Shown: positions 9,964 through 19,123, numbered from the stretch's first letter. The stretch: 64,000 nt of DNA from Edaphobacillus lindanitolerans (GCF_900156305.1 NZ_FTPL01000001.1:62001-126000), one strand, 5' to 3'. Numbers and translations are program-made. Notes: a model not told the origin generated them from the sequence alone.

Positions 9964-9994
9964 CTTTTCTTCTCCTTCCGGGGAGAAAACCAAA

Positions 9995-10026
9995 AGCCCT
10001 TCCGCCAAAAAAATGGCAGAAGGGCT
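9995..10026 (-). terminator. Intrinsic terminator after birA
   Basis: Arms AGCCCTTCCGCCA (9995-10007) and TGGCAGAAGGGCT (10014-10026). On the minus strand the stem is followed by TTTTGGTTTTCT. It ends the ypjD-birA transcription unit just before panB. Confidence 0.8.
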
Positions 10027-10190
10027 GTATCATTCATTCCGGTCTTCTCCGTCCCTGTCGGTTTCTGGATCAAGGCGGATCAGTCATTTCATCAAATCCC
10101 GGTGATCAGCTGTTTATCAGGTGCAGTTCAGTTACGATACCGCCCTTCTCCGCTTTCAATATAGCAGAGAAGGGACGGCAGACGCAATGC

Positions 10191-11180
10191 TTAATCCTGG
10201 AGCTCGATATCCGCGGAATAAATGCCGCGGACCGTCCCGTCATCAAGCCTGAGTTCCAATACCCCGTCATCCGTGATGCCGACGGCCGTCCCGGTCAGCG
10301 TTTCGCGCATGGTGACCGCCTTCACGCGCCGCCCGATCGTCACGGCGTCCTCTTCCCACATCCGTTTGATCGGCGGGAACCCTTCCTTCAGATAGAGCCG
10401 GGAGTATTCGCCGAGGCGGCGCAGAACCTCAGCCGCCAGACGGGCCCGGTCGATCTTCTGTCCGGCCTCGTGCCCCACGGATGTGGCGATGGACCGGAGC
10501 TCTTCCGGAAAGTCTTCCGGCTGCTGGTTCACATTGATGCCGACTCCGATGATGATCGCCTGGACACGGTCGGGATCGGCCTGCAGTTCCGTCAGGATGC
10601 CCGTCACCTTCCGCCCGTTGATGAGCAGATCGTTCGGCCATTTGATCCGGGCATCGGTTCCCGAGACTTCACGTATCGCCCGGCACACCGAGACGGCCGC
10701 GATGAGCGTGAACTGGGGCGCCTTGTGGGGAGGAATGTCGGGTTTCAGGATCACGCTCATCCAGATGCCCTTGCCGGCAGTCGACATCCAGGGTCGGGCC
10801 AGCCGGCCTTTCCCTGACGTCTGTTCCTCCGCAACGATCACGGTTCCGTCGGCGGCGCCTTCCTGGGCTTCCCGGTGGGCGATCGGCATTGTGGAGTCCA
10901 CGGTCTCGAAATGGAGGATCCGGGTGACGAAGCCGTCCCCGGCCAGGTGTTTCTTCAGAAGTCCCGGCGACAGGACGTCCGGAACGCCCTCCAGCACATA
11001 TCCCTTTTTCCGCACTGGTCGGATCATGTAGCCTTCTTCCTCCAGCTCCTTGATCCATTTCCAGATTGCCGTCCGCGAAACGCCGGCTTCCTCGGCAAGG
11101 ACCTGTCCGGACAGCGGCTCTCCGCCTGCCTTGAGCAGACGGGCAAGCAGGCTTTCTTTATCTTTGACTGTTGAATCCAT
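10191..11180 (-). CDS. birA: Bifunctional biotin-protein ligase/biotin operon repressor
   Basis: Attaches biotin to carrier proteins via biotinyl-AMP and represses biotin genes when bound to it. 329 residues. An N-terminal winged helix (about 6-65, LSGQVLAEEAGVSRTAIWKWI) shows it is the regulatory type. The catalytic core has the TSGKGRLARPW biotinyl-AMP loop (variant of GRGRxGR, about 120-130), KWPNDLLING and a C-terminal SH3-like domain. The ATG at 11180 follows AAAGGATGG and overlaps the end of cca by 23 bases. Confidence 0.95.
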   Translation of the reverse strand: MDSTVKDKESLLARLLKAGGEPLSGQVLAEEAGVSRTAIWKWIKELEEEGYMIRPVRKKGYVLEGVPDVLSPGLLKKHLAGDGFVTRILHFETVDSTMPIAHREAQEGAADGTVIVAEEQTSGKGRLARPWMSTAGKGIWMSVILKPDIPPHKAPQFTLIAAVSVCRAIREVSGTDARIKWPNDLLINGRKVTGILTELQADPDRVQAIIIGVGINVNQQPEDFPEELRSIATSVGHEAGQKIDRARLAAEVLRRLGEYSRLYLKEGFPPIKRMWEEDAVTIGRRVKAVTMRETLTGTAVGITDDGVLELRLDDGTVRGIYSADIELQD

Positions 11181-12348
11181 CTAAGAACCATCCTTTGATG
11201 TCGTCACGGTTGTTCACGATGAGTCCCGTGACGACGGCTTCCTCTATTTTGCCGAGCCAGTCCCTAACCCACGGACCGCCCGTTTGGCCCGCCCAGGCAA
11301 TCAGTTCATTGCCCGTGACGGCCAGCTCTTTCATCGATCCGATCGGGAGCCGGGCTTTTTGCCGGTCGATCTCATCCGGCTCCGCCGGAGGTGCCTGTCC
11401 GGACAGCGCGGCCAGCCTCCACCCTGCTTTCAGAGCTTCAGCCGGCAGCCTGTAGATGTCCATCGGATGGAAGGGGCGGCTGCTCCTGATTTCCCAGGCC
11501 GCCCGGATATCGCGTATGGACCGCTTCTCCGCATTGGACAACTTGTAAGGATTCTCCGCCGGACCACCGGCCAGTTCCGTCAGCAGTGCCCAGCCTTCCA
11601 CAGGCCGCGCCGGCTTGCCGAAGCGGTCCCAGACAGGAAGATCCGCATCCGCCCGTGCCGGATCCATGAGCGGCAGGTGGGCCGCAAGCCCGGTCTCGAT
11701 GAGCAGATGCATCGCCAGTCCGGCTCGTCCGCTTTTCCACACTTTGTCCAGCTCCATCTTGATCCGCTCCACGGAAACGGCACGGATATTCCCCGCCTGG
11801 CGGATGATGGCGTCAAAAGTGCCCGATTCGATCCTGAATCCCGTTTTCGCCGCAAAACGGACCGCGCGGATCATCCGCAGTGCATCTTCCCCGAACCGTT
11901 CGTCCGGGTCGCCGACCGCCCGGATGATGCCTTCCCGGATGTCTTCACGCCCGCCGAACGGATCATACAGCGAGCCGTCATCCCGGAGGGCGACCGCATT
12001 CATCGTGAAATCGCGGCGTCTCAGGTCTTCCCTGAGCGACTTGACGTATTCCACGCTGTCCGGACGGCGGTGATCCGAGTAGGTCCCTTCCGTCCTGAAT
12101 GTCGTCACTTCAACAGGCGCGAGCGGATGGATCACGAGCACCGTGCCGTGGGCAATCCCCACGTCTGCCGTCTTCGGGAACACGGCCTTCACCTGCTCCG
12201 GGAGTGCGGAAGTGGCGATATCGACGTCATCTGCCTCAAGGCCCATGATCCGGTCACGCACCGCACCGCCGACGATGACCGCTTCGTAGCCCGCTTCATG
12301 GAGAGAGCGCACGGTGCCAAGAGCAGCCGCCCATATGTTCTCCGTCAA
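11158..12348 (-). CDS. cca: CCA-adding tRNA nucleotidyltransferase
   Basis: Adds or repairs the 3' CCA end of tRNAs without a template. 396 residues, class II nucleotidyltransferase. Catalytic head VGGAVRDRIMG...DDVDIATSA (near 25-46), template motif RRRDFTMNA (about 109-117) and EDALRMIRAVRFAAKTGF. Starts at a TTG whose A overlaps the bshA stop (TTGA), after GGAGAG. Coupled to bshA and birA by overlaps. Confidence 0.95.
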   Translation of the reverse strand: MTENIWAAALGTVRSLHEAGYEAVIVGGAVRDRIMGLEADDVDIATSALPEQVKAVFPKTADVGIAHGTVLVIHPLAPVEVTTFRTEGTYSDHRRPDSVEYVKSLREDLRRRDFTMNAVALRDDGSLYDPFGGREDIREGIIRAVGDPDERFGEDALRMIRAVRFAAKTGFRIESGTFDAIIRQAGNIRAVSVERIKMELDKVWKSGRAGLAMHLLIETGLAAHLPLMDPARADADLPVWDRFGKPARPVEGWALLTELAGGPAENPYKLSNAEKRSIRDIRAAWEIRSSRPFHPMDIYRLPAEALKAGWRLAALSGQAPPAEPDEIDRQKARLPIGSMKELAVTGNELIAWAGQTGGPWVRDWLGKIEEAVVTGLIVNNRDDIKGWFLDGFNSQR

Positions 12349-13484
12349 AACACAGGCTCTCCGATCGCTTCGTAATAAAGTTCTTCATATTGCCGGACGA
12401 TCTCCTCCGCGCTGAACCGCTCCTGGACACTTCGGATGGCATCCTCCGAGAAACGGGAAGCCAGGTCCGGGTCTCCGAGGATGCGCAGCGCCGCTTCCGC
12501 GAAGCCATCGACATCGCCTAGCGGTCGGATGAATCCGTTCTCCCCGTCGGTGATGACTTCGGGGATGCCTCCGATGTCCGACCCGACACAGGGAACGCCG
12601 CACGCCATCGCCTCGATCAGGACGAGCCCGAACGCTTCCTTCTCGGACAGCAGCATGTTCAGGTCGCTGATCGAGAACAGATCCGGCAGGTCATCGCGCT
12701 TTCCGAGAAACAGCACTTCCGTCCCGACCCCGAGCTCGGTCGCAAGCGCATGCATGTCCGACATTTCGGGACCTTCCCCGACGAGCAGCAGCTTCGACGG
12801 GATTTCTTCGTTGATTTTTTTGAAACTGCGGATGATGTCGTCGATTCGCTTGACCTTCCGGAAATTCGAGACGTGGATCACCACCTTGTCCCCTTCGGGA
12901 ATGCCGAGCGCCTCTTTCATATGGGATGAATCCACGGGACGGTACTGCCGGCTGTCGATGAAGTTATAGACCGTCCGGATTTCCTTGGACGGCTTGATCA
13001 GCTCATACGTGTCCTGCTTGAGCGAATCCGAAACGGCTGTGGTCAGGTCGGATTTATTGATCCCGTATTTCACCGTTCCGCGGAGTGTCGGATCATGGCC
13101 GAGCACCGTCACGTCGGTTCCGTGCAGGGTCGTCACGACCGCGATGTCGGAATCCGCCATATCCTTTGCAAGTGCGGCACACACGGCGTGCGGGACGGCA
13201 TAGTGGGCATGCAGGATGTCGAGCCCTTCGTCCACGATCACTTCCGAAATCTTGTTTGCGAGCGCAATGTCATACGGTGTGAACTTGAAAACTGCATAAT
13301 GGCCGACTTCCACCTCATGGACGGTGATGTTCGGCTGATCCATGTAAAGCCGGAAAGGCCGGCCGGAAGTGATGAAATGGACTTCATGCCCGCGTTCGGC
13401 AAGCAGGATCCCGAGCTCGGTCGCAACGACGCCCGAACCGCCCAGGGATGGATAGCAGGTGATTCCGATCTTCAGCTTTTTCAC
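12345..13484 (-). CDS. bshA: Bacillithiol biosynthesis glycosyltransferase
   Basis: GT4-family enzyme that makes N-acetylglucosaminyl-L-malate from UDP-GlcNAc and malate, the first step of bacillithiol synthesis. 379 residues. Start [18 protein letters not shown], the [10 protein letters not shown] region, and the GT4 donor-site signature [20 protein letters not shown] (about 283-302). It overlaps mgsA by four bases. In B. subtilis bshB1 lies between mgsA and bshA; here there is no room for it, so the deacetylase must be elsewhere (bshB2 type or unlinked bshB1). The later gene ypdA serves the same thiol. Confidence 0.95.
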   Translation of the reverse strand: MKKLKIGITCYPSLGGSGVVATELGILLAERGHEVHFITSGRPFRLYMDQPNITVHEVEVGHYAVFKFTPYDIALANKISEVIVDEGLDILHAHYAVPHAVCAALAKDMADSDIAVVTTLHGTDVTVLGHDPTLRGTVKYGINKSDLTTAVSDSLKQDTYELIKPSKEIRTVYNFIDSRQYRPVDSSHMKEALGIPEGDKVVIHVSNFRKVKRIDDIIRSFKKINEEIPSKLLLVGEGPEMSDMHALATELGVGTEVLFLGKRDDLPDLFSISDLNMLLSEKEAFGLVLIEAMACGVPCVGSDIGGIPEVITDGENGFIRPLGDVDGFAEAALRILGDPDLASRFSEDAIRSVQERFSAEEIVRQYEELYYEAIGEPVF

Positions 13485-13897
13485 CGGCCGTCCCCCCCTC
13501 CGGGTTTATTGCCGAGGCGCCAGTCGAGATGGTTTTCCGACAAGCCACGGAGCAGCACTTCTGCCGTTCCCATGTTGGTTGCAAGGGGGACCTTATATAC
13601 ATCAGACAGGCGAAGTAGCGCCGACACATCCGGCTCGTGCGGCTGGGCGGTAAGCGGATCCCGGAAGAAGATGATCAGGTCAAGCAGATTTTGTGCCACC
13701 ATCGCGCCGATCTGCTGATCGCCGCCGAGCGGGCCGGACTGGAACCGGTGGACGTCCAGGCCAGTCGCTTCGGACACGCGCTTGCCGGTCGTGCCGGTCG
13801 CGTACAGCGAATGTTCTTTGAAGATGGGCTGGTAGGCGATCACGAATTCGATGAGATCGTCTTTCTTTTGGTCGTGCGCAATCAATGCAATATTCAT
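13481..13897 (-). CDS. mgsA: Methylglyoxal synthase
   Basis: Converts dihydroxyacetone phosphate to methylglyoxal plus phosphate, a bypass of lower glycolysis. 138 residues. Motifs: [13 protein letters not shown] with the phosphate-contacting residues, GTTG (about 35-38), and [14 protein letters not shown] containing the catalytic Asp. The ATG at 13897 follows GGAGGGACC. Lies 112 bases after dapB and overlaps bshA. Confidence 0.96.
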   Translation of the reverse strand: MNIALIAHDQKKDDLIEFVIAYQPIFKEHSLYATGTTGKRVSEATGLDVHRFQSGPLGGDQQIGAMVAQNLLDLIIFFRDPLTAQPHEPDVSALLRLSDVYKVPLATNMGTAEVLLRGLSENHLDWRLGNKPGGGDGR

Positions 13898-14009
13898 GGG
13901 GGGTCCCTCCCTTTCAGCCGGTTATCCGGTCGGTTTTCTGTCATTTATCTCTTTTCATTCATTCCCCTGCATGTGCCGGCGTTTACATGCCGGCTTCAGC
14001 CGCCGCAAG

Positions 14010-14765
14010 TCAAATGGGCTGCTGCCCGTCATCGATGATCTTGTCGAGCCCGTATATGAGTCCGTTGCGCTTCATGACTTCCCGGACGGACAGCTTGATG
14101 CCACTCATATAAGACTGCCGGCTGAATGAATCGTGGCGGAGCGTGAGCAGCTGCCCTTCCCCGCCGAACAGCACTTCCTGGTGGGAGAGAAGACCGGGCA
14201 GCCGGACACTGTGGATCGGAATGCCGGCGGTGCTTTTCCCGCCGGACGGGCCCTTGCTGTCCGCCATCATGCGGGCCGTCAGCTCGGCCGTTCCGGAAGG
14301 GGCGTCTTTTTTCCCGTCGTGATGCAGTTCGATGATCTCCGATGCCGGCATGAATCTTGAGGCAATTGCGGAGAATTTCATCATGAGTGCCGCGCCGACC
14401 GAGAAGTTCGGCGCGATGATGCAGCCGATGCCGCTTTCCCGGCAGAGTCCTTCCAGATGGCTGATCTCTTCCGGAGTCAGCCCGCTCGTCCCGATGACCG
14501 GACGGATGCCTTCCTTGATGGCCGATTGTGCATGCCGGTACACCGATTCATGGGTCGTCAGTTCGACCAGCACATCCGGCTTTGACTCGATCGCCAACGT
14601 TTCCATGTCCGTATAGATCGGAACGGCCCCTGCAATCGTCGATGCCTGTTCGGCCATCTTCCGGTCCAGCACACCGACCAGCAACATGTCACGCTGTGTT
14701 ACAAGAGTCTCCACTGCCATCGCGCCCATCCTTCCGCGCGGACCTGCCACCGCCACTCGGATCAT
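14010..14765 (-). CDS. dapB: 4-hydroxy-tetrahydrodipicolinate reductase
   Basis: NAD(P)H-dependent step of the lysine/diaminopimelate pathway, also supplying dipicolinate precursor. 251 residues. Rossmann start VAVAGPRGRMG, catalytic ELHHDGKKDAPSGTA (about 151-165). The segment after the catalytic motif is about 16-18 residues shorter than in B. subtilis DapB: the usual GARG-containing loop before the HSVRLPG stretch is missing. The flanking sequence is intact and in frame, so this looks like a natural loop deletion. Three bases from ypjD. Confidence 0.94.
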   Translation of the reverse strand: MIRVAVAGPRGRMGAMAVETLVTQRDMLLVGVLDRKMAEQASTIAGAVPIYTDMETLAIESKPDVLVELTTHESVYRHAQSAIKEGIRPVIGTSGLTPEEISHLEGLCRESGIGCIIAPNFSVGAALMMKFSAIASRFMPASEIIELHHDGKKDAPSGTAELTARMMADSKGPSGGKSTAGIPIHSVRLPGLLSHQEVLFGGEGQLLTLRHDSFSRQSYMSGIKLSVREVMKRNGLIYGLDKIIDDGQQPI

Positions 14766-14767
14766 CT

Positions 14768-15103
14768 TTATTCCTCCCCGATTTTAGTCCACCTGTCCCG
14801 GTCCCGTGTATTGAACTTCTCCATCACGGTCTGAAGGGCCCGGTCCATGTCGATGCCTTCCGCATTCGCAAAGCAGATCAGAACAAAAAACAGGTCGCCC
14901 AGTTCTTCTTCAAGCGACTTCTCCGACTCTGTCGACTTCTTCTTTTTCATACCATGGACGTGTTGCACTTCCCTCGCCAGTTCACCCAGTTCTTCTGATA
15001 GCCGGGCGAGGAGTTCCATCGGCGGAAAATACCCCTCTTTGAACTGGGATATGTAACGATCCACTTCTTGTTGCATGTCCTTCATCGTTCTGGCAGTTTC
15101 CAT
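14768..15103 (-). CDS. ypjD: MazG-family nucleotide pyrophosphohydrolase
   Basis: 111 residues, single MazG domain. The metal-binding helices are visible: SEELGELAREVQH (about 36-48) and EEELGDLFFVLICFAN (about 65-80). Expected to hydrolyse (d)NTPs or an atypical nucleotide to the monophosphate; the real substrate is unknown. It matches B. subtilis YpjD in sequence and position, next to dapB. First gene of the unit running to birA. Confidence 0.92.
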   Translation of the reverse strand: METARTMKDMQQEVDRYISQFKEGYFPPMELLARLSEELGELAREVQHVHGMKKKKSTESEKSLEEELGDLFFVLICFANAEGIDMDRALQTVMEKFNTRDRDRWTKIGEE

Positions 15104-15127
15104 CTACTTTTCATCTCCTCTCCTCAT

Positions 15128-15155
15128 CGTATATAAACCGCCGTCCTATTGTCAA
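15128..15155 (-). promoter_or_regulatory. Sigma-A type promoter for ypjD-dapB-mgsA-bshA-cca-birA
   Basis: Minus strand TTGACA (15150-15155) and TATACG (15128-15133) with a 16-base spacer, about 25 bases before ypjD. Perfect -35; the -10 is weaker. Confidence 0.6.
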
Positions 15156-15314
15156 AACTAATCGGATAAAGGATACTAGGAAAGGTGCAGGGCGGCGGCA
15201 CAAGACGGCAACCATCGCCCTTCGCTTCTGCCGGACCGCTGATGACCATATTCAATCCACCGGCTGTACAAGCAATGGCCGGATCAATTATTTCGAACCG
15301 GAAGGATGATGGGA

Positions 15315-16184
15315 ATGTTCCAGGGGATTAAGGTGAAAAATATAATCATGATCCTGATCGGTGCGGCGATTTTCAGTTTCGGGCTCGTTCACTTCAACAT
15401 CCAGAATGAGCTGGCCGAAGGCGGATTCACGGGTCTCACCCTGATCCTGCTGTTCGTGTTTAATCTGGACCCCGCCATCATGAACTTGGTGCTGAACATT
15501 CCGATGTTCTTCATCGGCTGGAAACTGTTAGGGCGCAAGCCGTTCATCTATACGGTCATCGGCACGGTGGCCGTTTCGGTGTTCCTGAAAGTGTTCACGA
15601 TCTATCAGTTCGAAGTCGGACTCAAAAATGACATGTTCCTCGTCGCACTGTTCGCCGGGGTGTTCATCGGCATCGGGCTCGGAATCATTTTCCGGTACGG
15701 CGGTACGACAGGCGGCGTCGACATCATCGCCCGGCTCGCCAACAAGTATGCCGGATGGAGCATGGGCCGGACGATGTTCATGTTCGATGCATGCGTCATT
15801 CTCCTTTCATGGGCGACCTACCTGACGACGCCCCGGATGATGTACACGCTCGTCGCCGTCTTCATCGGTGCAAGGGTCATCGATTTCGTCCAGGAAGGTG
15901 CGTATTCTGGACGGGGCGCATGGATCATCTCCGAATGGCAGGATGAAATTGCGGACAAGATCACCGAGGAGATGGAACGGGGCGTCACCATCCTCAAAGG
16001 CCAGGGCCACTTCACGAAAACTTCCCGGGAAGTGATTTACTGCGTCGTCGGCAGGAATGAAATCGTCCGGCTGAAGAATATCATCAATTCGATTGACCCG
16101 CATGCATTTGTTTCAGTCACCGATGTGAAGGATGTCATGGGCGAAGGGTTCACGCTGGACGAGGAAAAACGCCCGCTTGAATGA
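15315..16184 (+). CDS. ypjC: YitT family membrane protein (DUF161 + DUF2179), YpjC-like
   Basis: About 289 residues. Five or so hydrophobic segments (about 8-30, 45-68, 78-98, 107-130, 145-175) carry the glycine-rich YitT pattern, with GGTTGGVDIIARLANKY near 135. A soluble C-terminal DUF2179 domain (about 215-285) ends the protein. Probable transporter or sensor; no function proven. ATGs at 15306, 15309 and 15315 are all in frame; GGAAGG at 15300-15305 is best spaced for 15315. Divergent from ypjD, so it has its own promoter. The placement matches B. subtilis ypjC, but on the opposite strand to its neighbours. Confidence 0.88.
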   Translation: MFQGIKVKNIIMILIGAAIFSFGLVHFNIQNELAEGGFTGLTLILLFVFNLDPAIMNLVLNIPMFFIGWKLLGRKPFIYTVIGTVAVSVFLKVFTIYQFEVGLKNDMFLVALFAGVFIGIGLGIIFRYGGTTGGVDIIARLANKYAGWSMGRTMFMFDACVILLSWATYLTTPRMMYTLVAVFIGARVIDFVQEGAYSGRGAWIISEWQDEIADKITEEMERGVTILKGQGHFTKTSREVIYCVVGRNEIVRLKNIINSIDPHAFVSVTDVKDVMGEGFTLDEEKRPLE

Positions 16185-16192
16185 ACGCATGG

Positions 16193-16224
16193 AAAAACCC
16201 CCGCAGAAAGATGCGGGGGTTTTT
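16193..16224. terminator. Bidirectional terminator between convergent genes
   Basis: Arms AAAAACCCCCGCA (16193-16205) and TGCGGGGGTTTTT (16212-16224): a perfect 13-bp stem with A and T tracts on both sides. It serves the YitT gene (plus) and the metallopeptidase gene (minus). Confidence 0.9.
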
Positions 16225-16232
16225 GTCTTGCC

Positions 16233-16904
16233 TTATTCGTCCCTGCCGGTGAAGATGAGCAGAAGCCGTGCAAGCTCCAGGACGGCGACCGCTGCGGCTG
16301 CGACATAGGTGAGTGCCGCTGCGTTCAGTACTTTCCGGGCAGCGGGCTCTTCCTCGTTCCGGATGATGCCGAGTTCGACAATCTGGTTCATCGCCCGGTT
16401 GGATGCATTGAACTCCACCGGCAGCGTGACGACCTGGAACAGGACGCCGACTGCCATGAGGGCGATGCCGATGCCGAGCAGCGAGTTCATGCTCGAGAAA
16501 AACAGGCCCATCATGATGAAGATCCATGATGCATTGGACGTAATGTTGGCAACCGGTGCCAGGCGGTGACGAAAACGCAGGAATGCATAATCGTGGGCAT
16601 CCTGGATGGCGTGGCCGACTTCGTGTGCAGCAACGGCCGTACCGGCAACCGAAGGGTTCCGGTAGTTGTCCGTGGACAGGGCGACGGTCTTCGTGATCGG
16701 GTTGTAGTGATCGGAGAGCGTTCCCGGCGTCTCGACGACTTTAACATTGTGAAGACCGTTTTTGTCGAGGATGAGCCGTGCGACTTCCGCACCCGACATC
16801 CCGGACGTCGAACGCACACGGGAGTATTTCCGATAGGCATTTTTCACTTTGGATTGTGCATAGATCGGCAATGCGATAATGATCAGCAGGTAGATCAGGA
16901 ACAT
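16233..16904 (-). CDS. YugP-type membrane zinc metallopeptidase
   Basis: 223 residues. N-terminal membrane helix (1-16), a zincin motif HEVGH at about 94-98 (His94, Glu95, His98), then two or three hydrophobic segments (about 118-160 and 196-218). This is the YugP/DUF zinc metallopeptidase family, whose substrate is unknown. In B. subtilis yugP lies elsewhere and ypjB occupies this place between ypjA and ypjC, so this is a local replacement. It follows ypjA by 33 bases and shares its direction. Confidence 0.88.
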   Translation of the reverse strand: MFLIYLLIIIALPIYAQSKVKNAYRKYSRVRSTSGMSGAEVARLILDKNGLHNVKVVETPGTLSDHYNPITKTVALSTDNYRNPSVAGTAVAAHEVGHAIQDAHDYAFLRFRHRLAPVANITSNASWIFIMMGLFFSSMNSLLGIGIALMAVGVLFQVVTLPVEFNASNRAMNQIVELGIIRNEEEPAARKVLNAAALTYVAAAAVAVLELARLLLIFTGRDE

Positions 16905-16937
16905 TCTATATCCTCCCTTTTTCTATCTACGTCTATT

Positions 16938-17552
16938 TTACCGGCTTGCCGTCTCTTCCGCCAATAAAATGGACCGGCGGCGCCAAGACCAGACGGCGAT
17001 CCCGATGCAGGCGACAGACAGCCAGAAGGTGAAATATCCGATCCCATTCATATGGTCCATAAGATCTCCATAGACCGGCATTTGTCCGAACACGTAGTCA
17101 ATGACCACATCGTGCATCGTCCAGACTGCGGCAATGGCGATGGAGATGAGGCCGAACCGGTACTTGTCCATGTAAAGGACAGCCTCCAGCGCCATGGCAA
17201 AATGCGAGATGACGAGCATCCAGCCGAGGGGACCGATCGGTCCGCTCTCCATTTCGGTCCAGATGTTCATGACGACCGCCCAAAGCCCATATTTGACGAG
17301 CGTAATGAGGGCGAGCGCCTCAATCAGCTTCCAGTGGCGGCCGAAAATCCAGCCGAGTACGGCAAGCGTGAAGAACAGGCTCGCCGTCGGGCTGTCCGGC
17401 ACAAACGGAAGGAAGACCGGTTCCGTGTTCTGCAGCTGGCCTTTATACCAGATGTACCCGTACACCGTTCCCGCAAGGTTGACCAGAAACAGAACGATGA
17501 GGAATCTCCGGTCATTCAGGATGGCTCGGATCAGACTGATGGTTGATTGCAT
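16938..17552 (-). CDS. ypjA: YpjA-like membrane protein (DUF1405)
   Basis: 204 residues with about six hydrophobic segments, beginning near 17-36 and ending at 172-192. Conserved DUF1405 features include YIWYKGQL, LGWIFGRHWKLIEALAL and the acidic/aromatic loop around YMDKYRFG. Function unknown; always near qcrABC in Bacillales, hinting at a membrane or respiratory role. The ATG at 17552 follows GGAGG. The qcr terminator lies immediately upstream. Confidence 0.88.
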   Translation of the reverse strand: MQSTISLIRAILNDRRFLIVLFLVNLAGTVYGYIWYKGQLQNTEPVFLPFVPDSPTASLFFTLAVLGWIFGRHWKLIEALALITLVKYGLWAVVMNIWTEMESGPIGPLGWMLVISHFAMALEAVLYMDKYRFGLISIAIAAVWTMHDVVIDYVFGQMPVYGDLMDHMNGIGYFTFWLSVACIGIAVWSWRRRSILLAEETASR

Positions 17553-17571
17553 GGGAACCTCCGGGTATGAA

Positions 17572-17597
17572 AAAAGAGCCAGTCACCTGGCTCTTTT
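17572..17597 (-). terminator. Intrinsic terminator of qcrABC
   Basis: Arms AAAAGAGCCAG (17572-17582) and CTGGCTCTTTT (17587-17597) with a 4-base loop, followed on the minus strand by a T-run. Confidence 0.88.
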
Positions 17598-17600
17598 CCA

Positions 17601-18386
17601 TTATTTCTGGTTCGTGATGCCCGAGATGAACTCGGCCAGTTTGTCGAGGTCTTCGTCAGATCCCTGGAAAGCGTCAGCCGGCATGAGCTGCTGGCCGTCT
17701 TCCGCGATTCCGTTCACTGCGATGTCCTTGACTTCTTCAGCCGTGTGGCCTGTTCCGACGAGCGGAGCTCCGGCAGGCGTGCCTTCGAAGTTCTCGCCGT
17801 GACAAGTCACACAGGACTGGTTCATATACACTTCATATCCCGGATCGGATGTGTCCACGTCTGCTTCTTCGACGATTTCACCCTGGGCCTTTGCCGCATC
17901 CCAGTCATGGTTTACGACGGATTCCCAAGTGAGGTAGATCATTGAGCAAAGTGCGAGTAGCATGAATGCCGTCGGAAGCGGACGCTTGAGCGGGCGGCGT
18001 TCTTTTGTCGTGTCCATGAACGGCACGAGCATGAGTGCACCGATTGCAAGACCCGGCATGACGATGGCACCGACCACGTTGAACGGTCCGGATGCAAATT
18101 CATATTTCAGAAGCTGATACATAAACAGGAAGTACCAGTCAGGCAGCGGAATATATCCTGTGTCGGTCGGGTCGGCCTGGCGCTCCAGTGGAGATGGATG
18201 GGCGACCGTAAGGATCAGGTATCCGACGAGGAAGATTGCACCGATCATCCATTCCTTCAGCAGGAAGTTCGGCCAGAACGCTTCTGTCTTGCCTGGGTAC
18301 TCTGAATAGTCTTTCGGGATCCGGTTCTTCTCGTATGAACGTATACGGGAGTCACCGACGAATTTCATCCCTTTTCCGCGATGCAT
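17601..18386 (-). CDS. qcrC: Menaquinol:cytochrome c reductase cytochrome b/c subunit
   Basis: 261 residues. The N-terminal part is subunit IV-like, with membrane helices near 47-63, 105-122 and 138-155 and the quinol-site PDWY (82-85). It is fused to a cytochrome c domain with one haem c motif CVTCH (192-196). Receives electrons within the bc complex and passes them to cytochrome c or the oxidase. The fusion is typical of Bacillales. Haem attachment needs the Res/Ccs maturation system encoded at 58-62 kb. Third gene of qcrABC. Confidence 0.97.
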   Translation of the reverse strand: MHRGKGMKFVGDSRIRSYEKNRIPKDYSEYPGKTEAFWPNFLLKEWMIGAIFLVGYLILTVAHPSPLERQADPTDTGYIPLPDWYFLFMYQLLKYEFASGPFNVVGAIVMPGLAIGALMLVPFMDTTKERRPLKRPLPTAFMLLALCSMIYLTWESVVNHDWDAAKAQGEIVEEADVDTSDPGYEVYMNQSCVTCHGENFEGTPAGAPLVGTGHTAEEVKDIAVNGIAEDGQQLMPADAFQGSDEDLDKLAEFISGITNQK

Positions 18387-18426
18387 AGTGTCCCCTCCTC
18401 TTTTTGGACGTTAGTGTCCGTCAATC

Positions 18427-19101
18427 TTACAACGGACCGGAAATACCTTGTCTCCGGATCATGATGAAGTGAGCCGCAAGAAGTGCAAGCAGTGCAGCCG
18501 GCAGGAAGAACACATGAATCGCGAAGAAACGTGTAAGCGTCTGAGCTCCGAGGATCACGGAGTCCCCGGCAAGGAGGACTTTGATCCACTCCCCGATAAA
18601 CGGAACGGATGCTGCGATTTCAATACCGACCTTCGTTGCAAAGAGGGCTTTCATGTCCCAAGGGAGAAGGTAGCCCGTGAACCCGAGACCGAGCATGACG
18701 ACGAAGATGAGAACTCCGACGATCCAGTTCAGTTCACGCGGCTTCTTGTAAGAACCTGTGAAGAATACCCGCAGAGTATGTAGGAACATCATGACGATGA
18801 CGAGAGATGCCCCCCAGTGGTGCATACCGCGCACGATCTCACCGAATGCAACTTCGTTTTGAAGATAGTAAACGGATTTCCAAGCATTTTCGATGTCCGG
18901 AGTGTAGTACATCGTGAGGAACATCCCGGACAGGATCTGGATGACGGTGACGAAGAACGTCAGGCCGCCGAAGCAGTAGATGAATGCGGAAAAATGATGC
19001 GCAGGGTTTACGTGCTCAGGTACTTCATGGTCGGCGATGTCCCGCCAGATTGGCGTGATGTCGAGCCGCTCGTCCACCCAATCGTAGATTCTGTTCAGCA
19101 C
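18427..19101 (-). CDS. qcrB: Menaquinol:cytochrome c reductase cytochrome b6 subunit
   Basis: 224 residues, cytochrome b6 type with four membrane helices. Two haem-b histidine pairs are expected in GMHHWGASLVIVMMFLHTLRVF (about 92-113) and AIHVFFLPAALLALLAAHFIMI (about 193-214). GYLLPWD near 146-152 is the family signature. It forms the membrane core of the complex with QcrC and QcrA. Confidence 0.97.
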   Translation of the reverse strand: MLNRIYDWVDERLDITPIWRDIADHEVPEHVNPAHHFSAFIYCFGGLTFFVTVIQILSGMFLTMYYTPDIENAWKSVYYLQNEVAFGEIVRGMHHWGASLVIVMMFLHTLRVFFTGSYKKPRELNWIVGVLIFVVMLGLGFTGYLLPWDMKALFATKVGIEIAASVPFIGEWIKVLLAGDSVILGAQTLTRFFAIHVFFLPAALLALLAAHFIMIRRQGISGPL

Positions 19102-19123
19102 GGTTTTCTGACCCCCTAACTAA

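Noticed and set aside
10139-10178. Hairpin CCCTTCTC/GAGAAGGG between birA and panB
   Set aside because: Stem is good but no T-run follows on either strand; the terminator at 9995-10026 is the better candidate.
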